Assembly: GCF_001306915.1 (NCBI RefSeq) | Contig: NZ_LJTC01000013.1 | Span: 62,001-126,000, forward strand | Direction: 5' to 3' | Length of the DNA stretch: 64,000 nt | Origin: Pseudoalteromonas lipolytica | Lineage (GTDB): Bacteria; Pseudomonadota; Gammaproteobacteria; Enterobacterales; Alteromonadaceae | Shown: one piece after another, positions 35,467-44,539 of the stretch | Position numbering within the stretch: position 1 is the first letter of the stretch | How the letters are laid out: every line of letters starts with the position of its first letter | Position numbers and translations under genes: made by a program | The notes under the pieces: model-generated | Databases searched by the model: none | What the model was told of the DNA's origin: nothing | Seen by the model: the letters and a program-made list of their open reading frames with translations, nothing else

Positions 35467-36608
35467 TAGTTTGCCTCCTGAACGTTATTCACTGGCGCTG
35501 ATTGGCGCGCTTTTACAGGTTTGTTATTTACTAATTTTGCGGCGTACATCATAAAACCAGTGATCGACATACCACTTAAAATCAAACCAAAGATAAACCA
35601 AATAACCTTTGTCCACAGACCGCCAATATTACCGTAATGCAGCGGATCGGCGATATGCGAAAGGGTGAGTAATCCCGACATGGTTTCTGGGCTTTTACTT
35701 GCTGCAATTTCACCCGTCCAAGGATTGATTGAAGTTGAGTAAGCGTAGTTATCGTAGAAAATAGTATCGCCACTGCCCATGATATTAAACATGCCGCGGT
35801 TATGCTCTGGCAGCATCACATAACTAGGTTTGAAATCTGGGAATTTCTCTTTGGTAATAGCCAGTGCCGCTTTTAAATCGGTTGGCGGTGTTTGTTTATT
35901 CGCAGGCAAAGTTGAAACCGCCACGAGCGGTGCATGCTCTTCTATGTCTATTTCGTTATGCCACATGATGGCTTGCACTAAATACCACAGGCCTGTGAGT
36001 GCCATTACTGCCATAAACCAAATTGACCAAACGCCACTTAGGGTATGTAAATCTTTTAGGAAGGTTTTTTTGCCTTGGTTAAAACGTAGTTTTGGCTGAC
36101 TAAATGCACGCCAAAAGTTTTTATAAATCACTAAGCCTGTTACTAGTGCACCTAAAATAACAAAAGCCATGGCGCTGACAAGATAGTAACCTACGCTGTA
36201 ACCCTCTTGCCAAGGGAAGAATAGCCAGCCGTGCAGGGTACGCATAAATTCAATGAATGAGATCGTTTCATTAACCGCTTGTACTTCGCCAGTGTATTGA
36301 TTGACGTAAGCCACAGCGTAAGGTTTGTCGGTATCAGTGAAAATAACCGCATTTACCAAGTAAGGCTCATAATTGAGTACACTCATTACATCGGCAGTCG
36401 GGTAGGCTTTTTCAACGCTATTAATAACTTGATCAACACCAAGTGCTGGTAAATCATTTGGGTTGTTTGCACGTGCTTCACTGTTGGTCAGCCAAGTAAG
36501 CTCATGGCTTATCACAGATACAGTGCCTGTGACGCAAATAAAGCAAAATAGCACCCATACTGGGAGCGAAAACCAACCATGTAGTTGGAACCAAAGACGT
36601 TTACTCAT
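35466..36608 (-). CDS. PepSY-associated transmembrane protein, probable ferrisiderophore reductase type
   Basis: Inner-membrane protein of 380 residues with about four helices: residues 10-32, near 140-165, near 195-215 and 330-360. The first helix, FCFICVTGTVSVISHELTW, contains the His common to the PepSY_TM family, and DLHTLSGVWSIWFM, LTLSHIADPLHYG and similar stretches hold further His that could bind heme. Relatives (PiuB/FsrB type) reduce iron from siderophores. A Fur-like box 25-45 bases upstream of the start supports an iron role. It is cotranscribed with the small His-rich gene downstream. Confidence 0.88.
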   Translation of the reverse strand: MSKRLWFQLHGWFSLPVWVLFCFICVTGTVSVISHELTWLTNSEARANNPNDLPALGVDQVINSVEKAYPTADVMSVLNYEPYLVNAVIFTDTDKPYAVAYVNQYTGEVQAVNETISFIEFMRTLHGWLFFPWQEGYSVGYYLVSAMAFVILGALVTGLVIYKNFWRAFSQPKLRFNQGKKTFLKDLHTLSGVWSIWFMAVMALTGLWYLVQAIMWHNEIDIEEHAPLVAVSTLPANKQTPPTDLKAALAITKEKFPDFKPSYVMLPEHNRGMFNIMGSGDTIFYDNYAYSTSINPWTGEIAASKSPETMSGLLTLSHIADPLHYGNIGGLWTKVIWFIFGLILSGMSITGFMMYAAKLVNNKPVKARQSAPVNNVQEAN

Positions 36609-36632
36609 GGTAAAAATAGCCCGACGTTAATT

Positions 36633-36653
36633 GATGATAGTAATTGTTATCAT
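36633..36653. promoter_or_regulatory. Fur-like box upstream of PepSY gene
   Basis: Read on the minus strand, ATGATAACAATTACTATCATC contains the GATAAC and ATCATC ends of the Fur box; I count about 13 of 19 matches to GATAATGATAATCATTATC. It lies directly upstream of the PepSY start codon at 36608. Confidence 0.65.
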
Positions 36654-36704
36654 TTAAATTGTACTACAATCTTTTGAGTAAACACAATCTCTGTCGACGA
36701 GCTG

Positions 36705-36729
36705 CAAAAAAGGCGCTTTAAGCGCCTTT
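36705..36729 (-). terminator. Terminator overlapping mscS stop
   Basis: Stem AAAGGCGCT (36709-36717) with AGCGCCTTT (36721-36729), loop TTA, followed on the minus strand by a T-run (36711-36706). The loop contains the stop codon of the mscS gene. Confidence 0.82.
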
Positions 36730-37557
36730 ATCATTAGTTTGGTTGAGGGTAACAATTCGTTGTGGGAAAGGTATTTCGATATCCGCCTCTTGAATTACTT
36801 TAAATACATTGCGGTTCACCGCTAATTTAGTCTCAATAATTTTGGTGGTTGGCACCCAAAAGCGATAGCTCAAGGTAACACCGCTCTCAGCAAAGCGCTC
36901 GATACCGACTTGTGCATGAGGAGAATCACTAACTAGCTCATGATCGTTTAGCACCTTTTCGATAAGCTCAATTGCAAGGTCTGCATTGGCATCATAAGCG
37001 ATGTCTATTTCACCTTTAACTAACGAATAGCTAAACGAGTTATGTATAATTTCGCCAACAATATGTTTGTTAGGAATGGTGATTTCGACTTTTTCTTCGT
37101 TAATCAGAATAGTGTGACCAAGTTCAATGGTTTTAACTTGCCCACTGACGCCTTTTACTTCGATGGTATCGCCAACAACAAATGGCCTTGTTGCAATGAT
37201 AGCAAGGCCCGCACCGTAGTTTGAAAGCATGCCTTGCATTGCTAAACCAGCACCTAAAGATGCGGCACCAATGGCAGCGACAAATGGGGTCACGCTAATG
37301 CCAATTTTGCCAAGGGCAATAACTAAGAACATAATGATCAGCAATACTTTGATGACATTGCTGACAAAGTTGGTGAGGGTAATATCGATATTGTGACGCT
37401 GCATGAGGCCAGCAACCATGTTCGATACTTTTTGCGCAATCCATAGGCCAATAAATAGAATTAAGATAGCACCTAAAATTTGCATACTGTAGGTGACCAA
37501 ATATTCCATAATCAGATTGTAGTATTTTTCGACTTGCTGAATTTCTGAGTCAATCAT
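36718..37557 (-). CDS. mscS: Small-conductance mechanosensitive channel (MscS)
   Basis: Inner-membrane tension-gated channel that releases solutes on osmotic downshock; 279 residues, as E. coli MscS. Three helices are followed by the cytoplasmic vestibule. The pore-lining helix FVAAIGAASLGAGLAMQGML with alternating Gly/Ala, then NYGAGLAIIATRPFVVGDTI, is diagnostic. I use the ATG at 37557, preceded by AGGA at eight bases; a TTG at 37572 would add five residues. The LrgB-like gene lies 33 bases upstream on the same strand, so the two could be cotranscribed. Confidence 0.95.
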   Translation of the reverse strand: MIDSEIQQVEKYYNLIMEYLVTYSMQILGAILILFIGLWIAQKVSNMVAGLMQRHNIDITLTNFVSNVIKVLLIIMFLVIALGKIGISVTPFVAAIGAASLGAGLAMQGMLSNYGAGLAIIATRPFVVGDTIEVKGVSGQVKTIELGHTILINEEKVEITIPNKHIVGEIIHNSFSYSLVKGEIDIAYDANADLAIELIEKVLNDHELVSDSPHAQVGIERFAESGVTLSYRFWVPTTKIIETKLAVNRNVFKVIQEADIEIPFPQRIVTLNQTNDKGA

Positions 37558-37590
37558 GTGTTTTCCTAACAAGGTTACTGCGAATTCTGA

Positions 37591-38307
37591 CTATACCAGA
37601 ACATGCTGAATAACAGGATAGAGTATCGGCACTATTATCGCGCTGAGAAGCGCACTTAATGCCATCGCCACAGAGGCAAAGGCACCGGCTTTTGGCTGAT
37701 CACTAATCAGTGATGCTGTGCCAATGGCATGGCAAGCAGTACCAATAGCAACACCTTTTGCTTGGGCATTGCGAATATTTATCAGCGAGAAAATCAAATT
37801 ACCAAATATTGCCCCAAGTACGCCAATAAAAATCACCATGGCTGCCGCTAAAGAAGGTATGCCGCCTAGCGACTCTGTTACTAACAAGGTGATGGGGGTT
37901 GTTACAGATAAACTTGCTAAAGATGCGCTTAACTGTGCTGGGGCTGCAAAAAAATAACAAATAAGCGACGCGACAAAGGTGGCATTGATCACCCCTAAAC
38001 TACAACTTATGAGAATTAGCAGCAGGTTCTTTTTGACATGGATAAATTGCTGATAAAGCGGTAAAGCCAATGCCACAATGGCAGGCTCAAGCAACCAGCT
38101 TAGAACTTTACTGTGCTCGGCAAAAGGCTCATAGGGGAGCTTCAGTGCCACTAACAACGCTGCAATTAACACAATTGCCCAGCACACAGGGTTACTAAGC
38201 GCTTTAACAGTGGCGTGCTGGGTTTTCGTGTTTAAAAATCGCAGTACTAAGAAAAGTACAATAATAAGCGGGACGCTGAGCCACCATAAACTAACTGTCA
38301 TTTTCAC
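37591..38307 (-). CDS. LrgB/CidB-like membrane protein
   Basis: A 238-residue, highly hydrophobic protein of the LrgB family with about seven helices; LVTESLGGIPSLAAAMVIFIGVLG, seen here as LVTESLGGIPSLAAA, and GTACHAIGTA are family signatures. Members work with LrgA as holin/antiholin-like modulators of murein turnover or as exporters of small carboxylates. It overlaps the LrgA-like gene by 17 bases, with coupled translation. Neighbouring MscS is consistent with envelope or turgor-related functions, but no link is proven. Confidence 0.92.
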   Translation of the reverse strand: MKMTVSLWWLSVPLIIVLFLVLRFLNTKTQHATVKALSNPVCWAIVLIAALLVALKLPYEPFAEHSKVLSWLLEPAIVALALPLYQQFIHVKKNLLLILISCSLGVINATFVASLICYFFAAPAQLSASLASLSVTTPITLLVTESLGGIPSLAAAMVIFIGVLGAIFGNLIFSLINIRNAQAKGVAIGTACHAIGTASLISDQPKAGAFASVAMALSALLSAIIVPILYPVIQHVLV

Positions 38308-38644
38308 GGCCCTTAAAATAGGCGATAACAGCGCCTATGATTAAAACACTACTCAGTGGCACGACTATAAAAATAGTCAGTAATAAAGGCCAGTTCTGTG
38401 AAATTAAACCCAGATGTTCAATAATACCAACCCCTGCAGGGATGAAAAACAACGGCATGTAATTAAGTAAAGGGCTGGCTGTTGGTTTTAAATGCTGTTC
38501 TTTAACGAGGCCTGTTAACAGTAGCACGAGCAGTAACACCATACCGAGTAATGGAGCAGGGAATGAGCTTTGAAGCAAAGTCGTTAAAAACTTGGCAACG
38601 GCTAAGCAGGTAAGAATAATAACGCTACTGATAAGGTATTTCAT
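38291..38644 (-). CDS. LrgA/CidA-like membrane protein
   Basis: A 117-residue protein with four helices, the holin-like partner of LrgB. FPAPLLGMVLLLVLLLTG near residues 28-45, with its proline-glycine motif, and MPLFFIPAGVGIIEH near 66-80 are characteristic. It is the first gene of the pair, overlapping lrgB. No LytTR or LysR-type regulator lies beside it. Confidence 0.92.
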   Translation of the reverse strand: MKYLISSVIILTCLAVAKFLTTLLQSSFPAPLLGMVLLLVLLLTGLVKEQHLKPTASPLLNYMPLFFIPAGVGIIEHLGLISQNWPLLLTIFIVVPLSSVLIIGAVIAYFKGRENDS

Positions 38645-38713
38645 AAGTCAGGATAATTGCGAATAAAGTACAATTACATCATACCCTTGTCAGTTGTACT
38701 ATGCGACTTTAGC

Positions 38714-39505
38714 TTACCATGATTTGGCATTATTAAACTTGATATCCTCTGCGCCTTTCGCTTTTGCTATCGCTTTTTTAGTATTTGGATTCATCAGTAA
38801 GCGAATTTGACTCCAGGTTTCTTTAGCGAGAATCTTGCGCTGCTGTGAGCGAAAGCTTTGCTGTGTGATTCGTTTAATTGCAGCAAGGGTATCCGGCGAG
38901 CGCGCCATGAGGGTTTCTAGTACAGCATCGGTTTGTTTATCAACGTCATCAGTAAGTTGTGTAACTAAGCCATATTCTTTAGCGTCTTCAGCCGAGACAG
39001 GACCTGCATGACTTGCCAACCAAAGTGCTTGGTCACGCTTCATTAAACCTGCAAGCACCACGTTAGCCCCCATATCAGGGCATAAGCCCCACCGGGCTTC
39101 CATGATCGCTAATTTAGCGTTTTTATCGACGATGCGATAATCAGCGCCGAGTGCGATTTGCATACCGCCACCAAAGCAGTGTCCGGTTACTTTTGCTATC
39201 ACCGGAATACTTAAGTCTTGCCAACCTAGCACCACTTTTTGCGCTAGATTTTGGTTTCCTGGTAACCATTTGAATAAAAGCTTGATGATATTGCTTGGCT
39301 TTTTCATCACTGCAGCAACATCCAGTCCAGAGCAAAAATGCTCACCTTCTCCAGAGATAACCACCGCACGCAAGCTGCGATCACGTTTAATTTCTTTGAT
39401 TACGTTTGAAAGCTCAACGAACATAGCAAAACTGAGTGCATTTTGTTTCTCGGGACGAGCAAGGCTAACCCATGCGACTTGTTGTTTTATTTCTAGTTTT
39501 ATCAT
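38714..39505 (-). CDS. Crotonase (enoyl-CoA hydratase/isomerase) family protein
   Basis: A 263-residue cytoplasmic acyl-CoA enzyme. The oxyanion-hole motifs are present: RPEKQNALSFAM near residue 20 and GEGEHFCSGLDVAAV near 55, then KVTGHCFGGGMQIALGADY near 105 and EARWGLCPDMGA near 135. A Glu at the catalytic hydratase position is seen in MEARWGL, and Asp in PDMGA. Exact activity (hydratase, isomerase or hydrolase) cannot be told. It is divergent from the RND efflux operon with 258 bases between. Confidence 0.9.
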   Translation of the reverse strand: MIKLEIKQQVAWVSLARPEKQNALSFAMFVELSNVIKEIKRDRSLRAVVISGEGEHFCSGLDVAAVMKKPSNIIKLLFKWLPGNQNLAQKVVLGWQDLSIPVIAKVTGHCFGGGMQIALGADYRIVDKNAKLAIMEARWGLCPDMGANVVLAGLMKRDQALWLASHAGPVSAEDAKEYGLVTQLTDDVDKQTDAVLETLMARSPDTLAAIKRITQQSFRSQQRKILAKETWSQIRLLMNPNTKKAIAKAKGAEDIKFNNAKSW

Positions 39506-39649
39506 GGTGACTCCTCTGACCTGTTTGTTAGAGCTTACGAGTTAATTACATCTAAGTAAAGAATTGCTGATGTGTCGCAAGTAATCATTATATTTTCCAA
39601 AAATGGGTAACCTTGTCATATATTTAGTTACAAATTGGTGTATATTTTT

Positions 39650-39685
39650 AAAACAAAGGTGCTAGTTCGCAGCTAGCTTTGTTTT
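39650..39685 (+). promoter_or_regulatory. Hairpin in the leader of the RND efflux operon
   Basis: AAAACAAAG (39650-39658) pairs with CTTTGTTTT (39677-39685), and inside it CTAG (39662-39665) pairs with CTAG (39673-39676) after a 3-nt bulge. The stem ends in T-rich sequence and lies 78 bases before the start codon. It may be an operator or attenuator; no regulator gene is adjacent. Confidence 0.4.
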
Positions 39686-39763
39686 GTGATTAGTTAGATA
39701 CTTTCGCAAAATCTCATGACACGACTAGACTTAGTTTTAAGTCGCGCTACTAGGAGTAAATAT

Positions 39764-40966
39764 ATGCTGATGGGCAAAACAGCTCGCATAACTAAACAAT
39801 CATCTCGTTCTTTGGCTTTTGCTGCAATTTCTGTCGCATTAACAACTACATTAGTTGGCTGTTCAGATGAAAAAGCACAACAACAAACTACGCCGCCACC
39901 GGCCGTATCTGTATTTAATGTCGTCACACAGGAAGTTGGTAATTACCGAGAGTTTGTCGCGCGTACTGAAGCATTCCAAGAGGTTGCGATTAGAGCCCGA
40001 GTTGAGGGTGAACTCATTGAACGCCACTTTAATGAAGGCTCATCGGTTGAGAAAGATCAGCTTTTATTACGTATTGACCCATCTGAGTATCGCTCAACTG
40101 TTGCAGAAGTTGAAGCTGATTTAAAAAGTAAAATTGCCGCAGCGGGCGCCGCTGAAAGAGATTTAAAACGTGGTAAAGATGTGGCTGCGCAAGGTTTTAT
40201 TTCGCAATCAGATCTCGATAAACTCACCACGAATTTTGAACAGGCTACAGCAGCTGTAAAAGCCGCGGAAGCTGAGCTTGAAAAAGCAAAACTTAATTTA
40301 AGCTATACTGAGATACGTGCACCGTTTGCAGGGCGCATCGGTAAAGTGAACTATGATGTGGGTAATATTGTTGGGCCATCATCTAATGAGCTTGCAGAGC
40401 TGACCGATGTTGACCCAATTTATGTAAGTTTTCAGGTTGAAGAAGCTGACTACATCTCTTATCGCCAAAATAATCAAGCACCTTCAGAAAAAGACCCTCG
40501 TGATGTGCCTATCGACTTAACTTTGCGTTTACCAAACAACTCAACTTTTGCTGATAAAGGCGAACTTGATTTTGCAGATACCAAAATTAACCGCAATACA
40601 GGCACGGTTGAGCTAAGAGCCGCTTTTGATAACCCTGATGGCATCGTTATGCCGGGTCTATTCGTCACTTTAATCGTTGAAAGTACGAATAAACAAGACT
40701 TGGCACTCATTCCTCAAGTTGCAGTGCAAGAAAACCAGCAAGGAAAGTTTGTACTCGTTGTTGATGACGAAAATAAAGTGGCTATGCGGATTGTTAAGCT
40801 GGGTCGTCGTATTAATGCAATGTGGGTGGTTGAATCTGGTTTAGAGGCGGGTGAAAAAGTCATTATTGAAGGTTTACAAAAGGTACGCCAAGGCGCTGAA
40901 GTGAAAGCTGTTGAAAAAAATGTCGATGAAACAACCGGCACTATTTCTAGCAAAGCTAACTCTTAG
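39764..40966 (+). CDS. RND efflux periplasmic adaptor (MexA/AcrA-like lipoprotein)
   Basis: Membrane-fusion protein of a tripartite multidrug pump, 400 residues from the ATG at 39764, chosen because AGGAG lies seven bases before it; starts further upstream add an unrelated basic head. The lipobox LVGC near residue 33 predicts a lipoprotein in the inner-membrane outer leaflet. Domains follow the usual order: lipoyl half-motifs around RARVEGELIERHFNEG and LSYTEIRAPFAGRIG, a coiled-coil hairpin between them (EVEADLKSKIAAAGAAERDL), beta-barrel, then membrane-proximal domain. It is followed after nine bases by the transporter gene. No outer-membrane factor gene is present, so a TolC from elsewhere is presumed. 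Confidence 0.94.
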   Translation: MLMGKTARITKQSSRSLAFAAISVALTTTLVGCSDEKAQQQTTPPPAVSVFNVVTQEVGNYREFVARTEAFQEVAIRARVEGELIERHFNEGSSVEKDQLLLRIDPSEYRSTVAEVEADLKSKIAAAGAAERDLKRGKDVAAQGFISQSDLDKLTTNFEQATAAVKAAEAELEKAKLNLSYTEIRAPFAGRIGKVNYDVGNIVGPSSNELAELTDVDPIYVSFQVEEADYISYRQNNQAPSEKDPRDVPIDLTLRLPNNSTFADKGELDFADTKINRNTGTVELRAAFDNPDGIVMPGLFVTLIVESTNKQDLALIPQVAVQENQQGKFVLVVDDENKVAMRIVKLGRRINAMWVVESGLEAGEKVIIEGLQKVRQGAEVKAVEKNVDETTGTISSKANS

Positions 40967-40975
40967 GAGTGAGAT

Positions 40976-43900
40976 ATGATCAGTAAAACCTTTATATCTC
41001 GCCCAAAATTTGCCTTGGTAATTTCGATTGTTATTACCATAGCGGGTTTAATTTCAATGGCCTTGCTGCCTGTGAATATGTACCCGCAAATAACCCCTCC
41101 GCAAGTACAAATTAGTGCCAATTACCCGGGGGCAAGTGCGCAAATTGTTGAAGAGTCGGTGATCCGGCCCATAGAAGAGCAAGTTAATGGCGTTGAAGAT
41201 ATGATGTATATCGAATCAACATCGTCGAATAACGGCACGGCCAACATAACTGTTTACTTTAAAGTCGGTACAGACACGGATATAGCCCAAGTTAACGTAC
41301 AAAACCGTGTGGCACTTGCTGAAGCAGGGTTACCTGAAGAAGTTAAACGCCAAGGTGTATCGGTTAAGAAAAAGTCGAGTTCGATGCTTCTCGGTATCAA
41401 CCTGTACTCTAATCAAGAAAATATCGACGCTATTTTCTTAAGTAACTATGCAACCAATTACTTAACCGAGCCACTTGGCCGTATTAATGGGGTTGCCTCT
41501 GCTGAAGTAATGGGGGAGCAAACCTATTCAATGCGCTTGTGGTTACGCCCAGATCGAATGGCATCATTAGGTTTAACTGTGTCAGAAGTTCAAGCGGCAC
41601 TGCAAGAGCAAAATACCATCGTAGCCGCGGGTAAGCTGGGTGCTGCACCCTCAGCACCGAGTCAGCAATTTGAGTATTCGATTCAGGCTAAAGGGCGCTT
41701 AAAAACCCCTGAAGAGTTTGGCCAAACCATTATCCGCTCGAGCAAAGATGGTAACTTTGTGCGCTTGAATGATATTGCCCGTATTGAATTAGGTGCAGCA
41801 AGCTACAGCACAACAGCAAAGTTAAACCAGCAAGACACTGCATTCATCGTTATTTATCAGCTAACAGAAGCGAATGCGACGCAAGTAGCTGCTGATGTAA
41901 AAGCCCGTATGGCAGAGCTGGCTAAACAGCTACCTGATGGTGTTGAGTACTCAATTCCTTATGACACCACAGAGTTCATCAATCGCTCGATTGATGAAGT
42001 GGTCGTCACCCTTGTCCAAGCGGTTGGCTTGGTTATTTTAGTGGTATTTTTATTCTTACAAAATTGGCGCGCTACGCTCATTCCAACGGTGGCTATTCCG
42101 GTATCCTTGGTGGGGACTTTCGCGTTTATGATGATGATGGATTACTCCATCAACTTAATCACCTTGTTTGGTTTAGTACTTGCAATAGGTATCGTGGTCG
42201 ATGATGCCATTATCGTTATTGAAAACGTTGAGCGAATACTAAAAGAAGAAAAGCTGCCAATTAAAGAAGCGGTTACCAAAGCGATGGAGCAGGTATCGGG
42301 GCCAATCGTGGCAACGACCTTAGTATTGCTTGCGGTGTTTGTGCCAGTAGGCTTTATGCCGGGAATAACCGGGGAGCTTTATAAACAGTTCTCGGTGACG
42401 ATTTCATTTGCGGTACTCATTTCTTCTTTAAACGCACTGACATTAAGCCCTGCATTGTGTGCTTTATTGTTAAATGAAAAAGCCATGAAGCCGATTAAAT
42501 GGTTAGCCCCATTCGAAAATATCATTACTCGTTCGACCAATGGCTACAGTAAAGTTATTAACTTTATCCTCAAACGTACCGCGAGAATGGCATTGTTTGC
42601 GGTGGTTATTTTTGCAGCTGCAGGTTGGCTAGTAAAAACAGTGCCTACAGGCTTTGTACCAGCAGAAGATCAAGGCTTTCTTTTTGTTGATGTGCAATTA
42701 CCAGATGCGGCAGCTAGTGGTCGTACCCAAGATGTAATGCATAAGCTGGGCGAGATTGTAAAAAATGAACCAGCGGCAACTGACTTTATTGCGGTTTCTG
42801 GCTTTTCATTACTCGGTGGTGCGGGTTCTAATAATGCGCTTGGTATTGTGGTACTCAAGGATTGGGAAGAGCGTACCAGCCCAGAGCTTGGCTTACGTGC
42901 AGTACTAACGCGCCTGATGGGGCAGTTCTGGGCGATGCCAGATGCGCAAATCATGGCCTTTAATCCGCCTTCAATACCTGGACTTGGCACAAGCGCAGGC
43001 TTTGAGTTTAGGTTACAAGACAGTGAAGGACGCGAGCCTGCTGAACTTGCACAAGTGTTAAATGGCTTAATTTATGAAGCGAACCAGCGTCCAGAGCTGT
43101 CAAATGTTTACAGTACATTTAGAGCAAATGTGCCACAGTATTTCCTTGAAATTGACCGTAATAAGGCAAAAGCTCAAGGGGTGGCGCTTAGCGATATTTT
43201 CTTAACCTTGCAGGCGCAACTTGGCTCGTTATACATAAATGACTTTAACCAATTTAGCCGTACTTACCGCGTTATCATGCAGGCGGAAAGCCGTTTTCGT
43301 CAAAACCCAGCAGACTTACAGTACTACTATGTACGTAATGATGAGGGAGCAATGGTGCCGCTCACTACATTGGCTAAGCTGGAGCCAATTTTAGGCCCTA
43401 CAAGCTTAACGCACTTTAACTTATATCGTAGTGCAAGCATTAGCGGACAACCTGCAGCGGGTTATGCCAGTGGTGATGCCATTAAAGCAATGCAAGAGCT
43501 AGCTGAGCAATTACCTACAGGCTATGTGTATGAGTGGGCTGGGCAGTCTAAACAAGAGATTGAAGCGGGTAATATGGCGCCAATCTTATTTGGCTTAGCG
43601 GTGGTATTTGTGTATCTATTCTTGGTTGCGCAATACGAAAGCTGGACAATTCCGTTTTCGGTCATTGCAGCGGTACCGTTGGCGTTATTTGGTGCCATGC
43701 TTGCGCTGTATGTGATTGGTATGGAAAACAACATCTATGCGCAGGTTGGTTTAGTGCTACTGATTGGCCTATCCACCAAAACCGCTATTTTGATTGTTGA
43801 ATTTGCTATGGAAGAGCGTGCGGCAGGTAAAGGTATTTTTGAAGCGGCTCTTAATGCGGCAAGATTACGCTTTAGGGCCGTATTGATGACGGCATTGTCG

Positions 43901-44089
43901 TTTGTACTTGGCGTATTACCGCTGGTGTTTGCAAGTGGCGCAGGGGCTGGCAGTCGAATATCGCTCGGTATTACCGTGTTATTCGGGATGTTAGCTGCAA
44001 CCATTTTTGGCACCTTGCTTGTTCCGCTATTTTATACGCTCGTGCAATCAATGCGCGAAAAGATAAAAGGCACAGCAAGTGCGGAGTAA
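40976..44089 (+). CDS. RND multidrug efflux transporter (AcrB/MexB-like)
   Basis: Inner-membrane H+/drug antiporter, 1037 residues with two repeats of six helices and two large periplasmic loops. The N-terminus FISRPKFALVISIVI, the TM4 proton-relay Asp pair in GIVVDDAIIVIENVER, the Lys in TM10 (GLSTKTAILIVEFA) and the end region GSRISLGITVLFGML are typical of the HAE1 subfamily. The start is nine bases after the adaptor stop, with AGGAGTGAG. Substrates cannot be read from sequence; hydrophobic drugs and organics are usual for this branch. A terminator follows. Confidence 0.96.
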   Translation: MISKTFISRPKFALVISIVITIAGLISMALLPVNMYPQITPPQVQISANYPGASAQIVEESVIRPIEEQVNGVEDMMYIESTSSNNGTANITVYFKVGTDTDIAQVNVQNRVALAEAGLPEEVKRQGVSVKKKSSSMLLGINLYSNQENIDAIFLSNYATNYLTEPLGRINGVASAEVMGEQTYSMRLWLRPDRMASLGLTVSEVQAALQEQNTIVAAGKLGAAPSAPSQQFEYSIQAKGRLKTPEEFGQTIIRSSKDGNFVRLNDIARIELGAASYSTTAKLNQQDTAFIVIYQLTEANATQVAADVKARMAELAKQLPDGVEYSIPYDTTEFINRSIDEVVVTLVQAVGLVILVVFLFLQNWRATLIPTVAIPVSLVGTFAFMMMMDYSINLITLFGLVLAIGIVVDDAIIVIENVERILKEEKLPIKEAVTKAMEQVSGPIVATTLVLLAVFVPVGFMPGITGELYKQFSVTISFAVLISSLNALTLSPALCALLLNEKAMKPIKWLAPFENIITRSTNGYSKVINFILKRTARMALFAVVIFAAAGWLVKTVPTGFVPAEDQGFLFVDVQLPDAAASGRTQDVMHKLGEIVKNEPAATDFIAVSGFSLLGGAGSNNALGIVVLKDWEERTSPELGLRAVLTRLMGQFWAMPDAQIMAFNPPSIPGLGTSAGFEFRLQDSEGREPAELAQVLNGLIYEANQRPELSNVYSTFRANVPQYFLEIDRNKAKAQGVALSDIFLTLQAQLGSLYINDFNQFSRTYRVIMQAESRFRQNPADLQYYYVRNDEGAMVPLTTLAKLEPILGPTSLTHFNLYRSASISGQPAAGYASGDAIKAMQELAEQLPTGYVYEWAGQSKQEIEAGNMAPILFGLAVVFVYLFLVAQYESWTIPFSVIAAVPLALFGAMLALYVIGMENNIYAQVGLVLLIGLSTKTAILIVEFAMEERAAGKGIFEAALNAARLRFRAVLMTALSFVLGVLPLVFASGAGAGSRISLGITVLFGMLAATIFGTLLVPLFYTLVQSMREKIKGTASAE

Positions 44090-44106
44090 AATCTGTTATT
44101 AATTAC

Positions 44107-44138
44107 AAAAAAGTCAGGGCAACCTGGCTTTTTTTTTG
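44107..44138 (+). terminator. Terminator of the RND operon
   Basis: Stem AAGTCAGG (44111-44118) with CCTGGCTT (44123-44130), one G-U pair, GCAA loop and a run of nine or more T. Confidence 0.85.
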
Positions 44139-44207
44139 GTAAAACTCAAAAGAGGTTTGTTATCATAGCCAGATTCAAAGCGATACACATGTGCAGAGGT
44201 TTAAGGA

Positions 44208-44528
44208 ATGGCTGGTCCACGCTTATACAGTGAAGAAGAAGTAACTCATCAGGCTTATGATATCTTTTTAGAATTAGCGCCTGATAATTTAAGCGAGCAA
44301 GATATTGCTGATTTTAACGAGCACAGAGAAGAGCTTGGCTTTATTGAAGAAGGTGAGCCTGACGAGCAGTGGCAAGATTTTGTTGCACTAGAAATTGAAC
44401 CTGAGCTATTTGTTCAAGTCTTAGTAGGACTTGAATTCGACAATCAAGATATCTTGTTTGCGAAAATTTTAATTAGCCGAGACAAAGATGCACCGTTTTG
44501 CCACATTCTTTGGAAAGATAGCGAATAA
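44208..44528 (+). CDS. yciU: YciU/HI1450-like acidic protein (putative double-stranded DNA mimic)
   Basis: A 106-residue strongly acidic protein. The stretch QAYDIFLELAPDNL near residue 15 and FAKILISRDKDAPFCHILWK at the end follow E. coli YciU and Haemophilus HI1450 (DUF440), whose structure suggested DNA mimicry and binding to HU-like proteins. Acidic residues cover much of the middle (EEGEPDEQWQDF). It is followed by the DUF481 gene after 11 bases. Confidence 0.88.
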   Translation: MAGPRLYSEEEVTHQAYDIFLELAPDNLSEQDIADFNEHREELGFIEEGEPDEQWQDFVALEIEPELFVQVLVGLEFDNQDILFAKILISRDKDAPFCHILWKDSE

Positions 44529-44539
44529 CTCTCCAGCCG

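Noticed and set aside
42670..44013. Minus-strand open frames inside the RND transporter
   Set aside because: Shadows of the long plus-strand gene, Pro/Ser/Thr-rich and without motifs.
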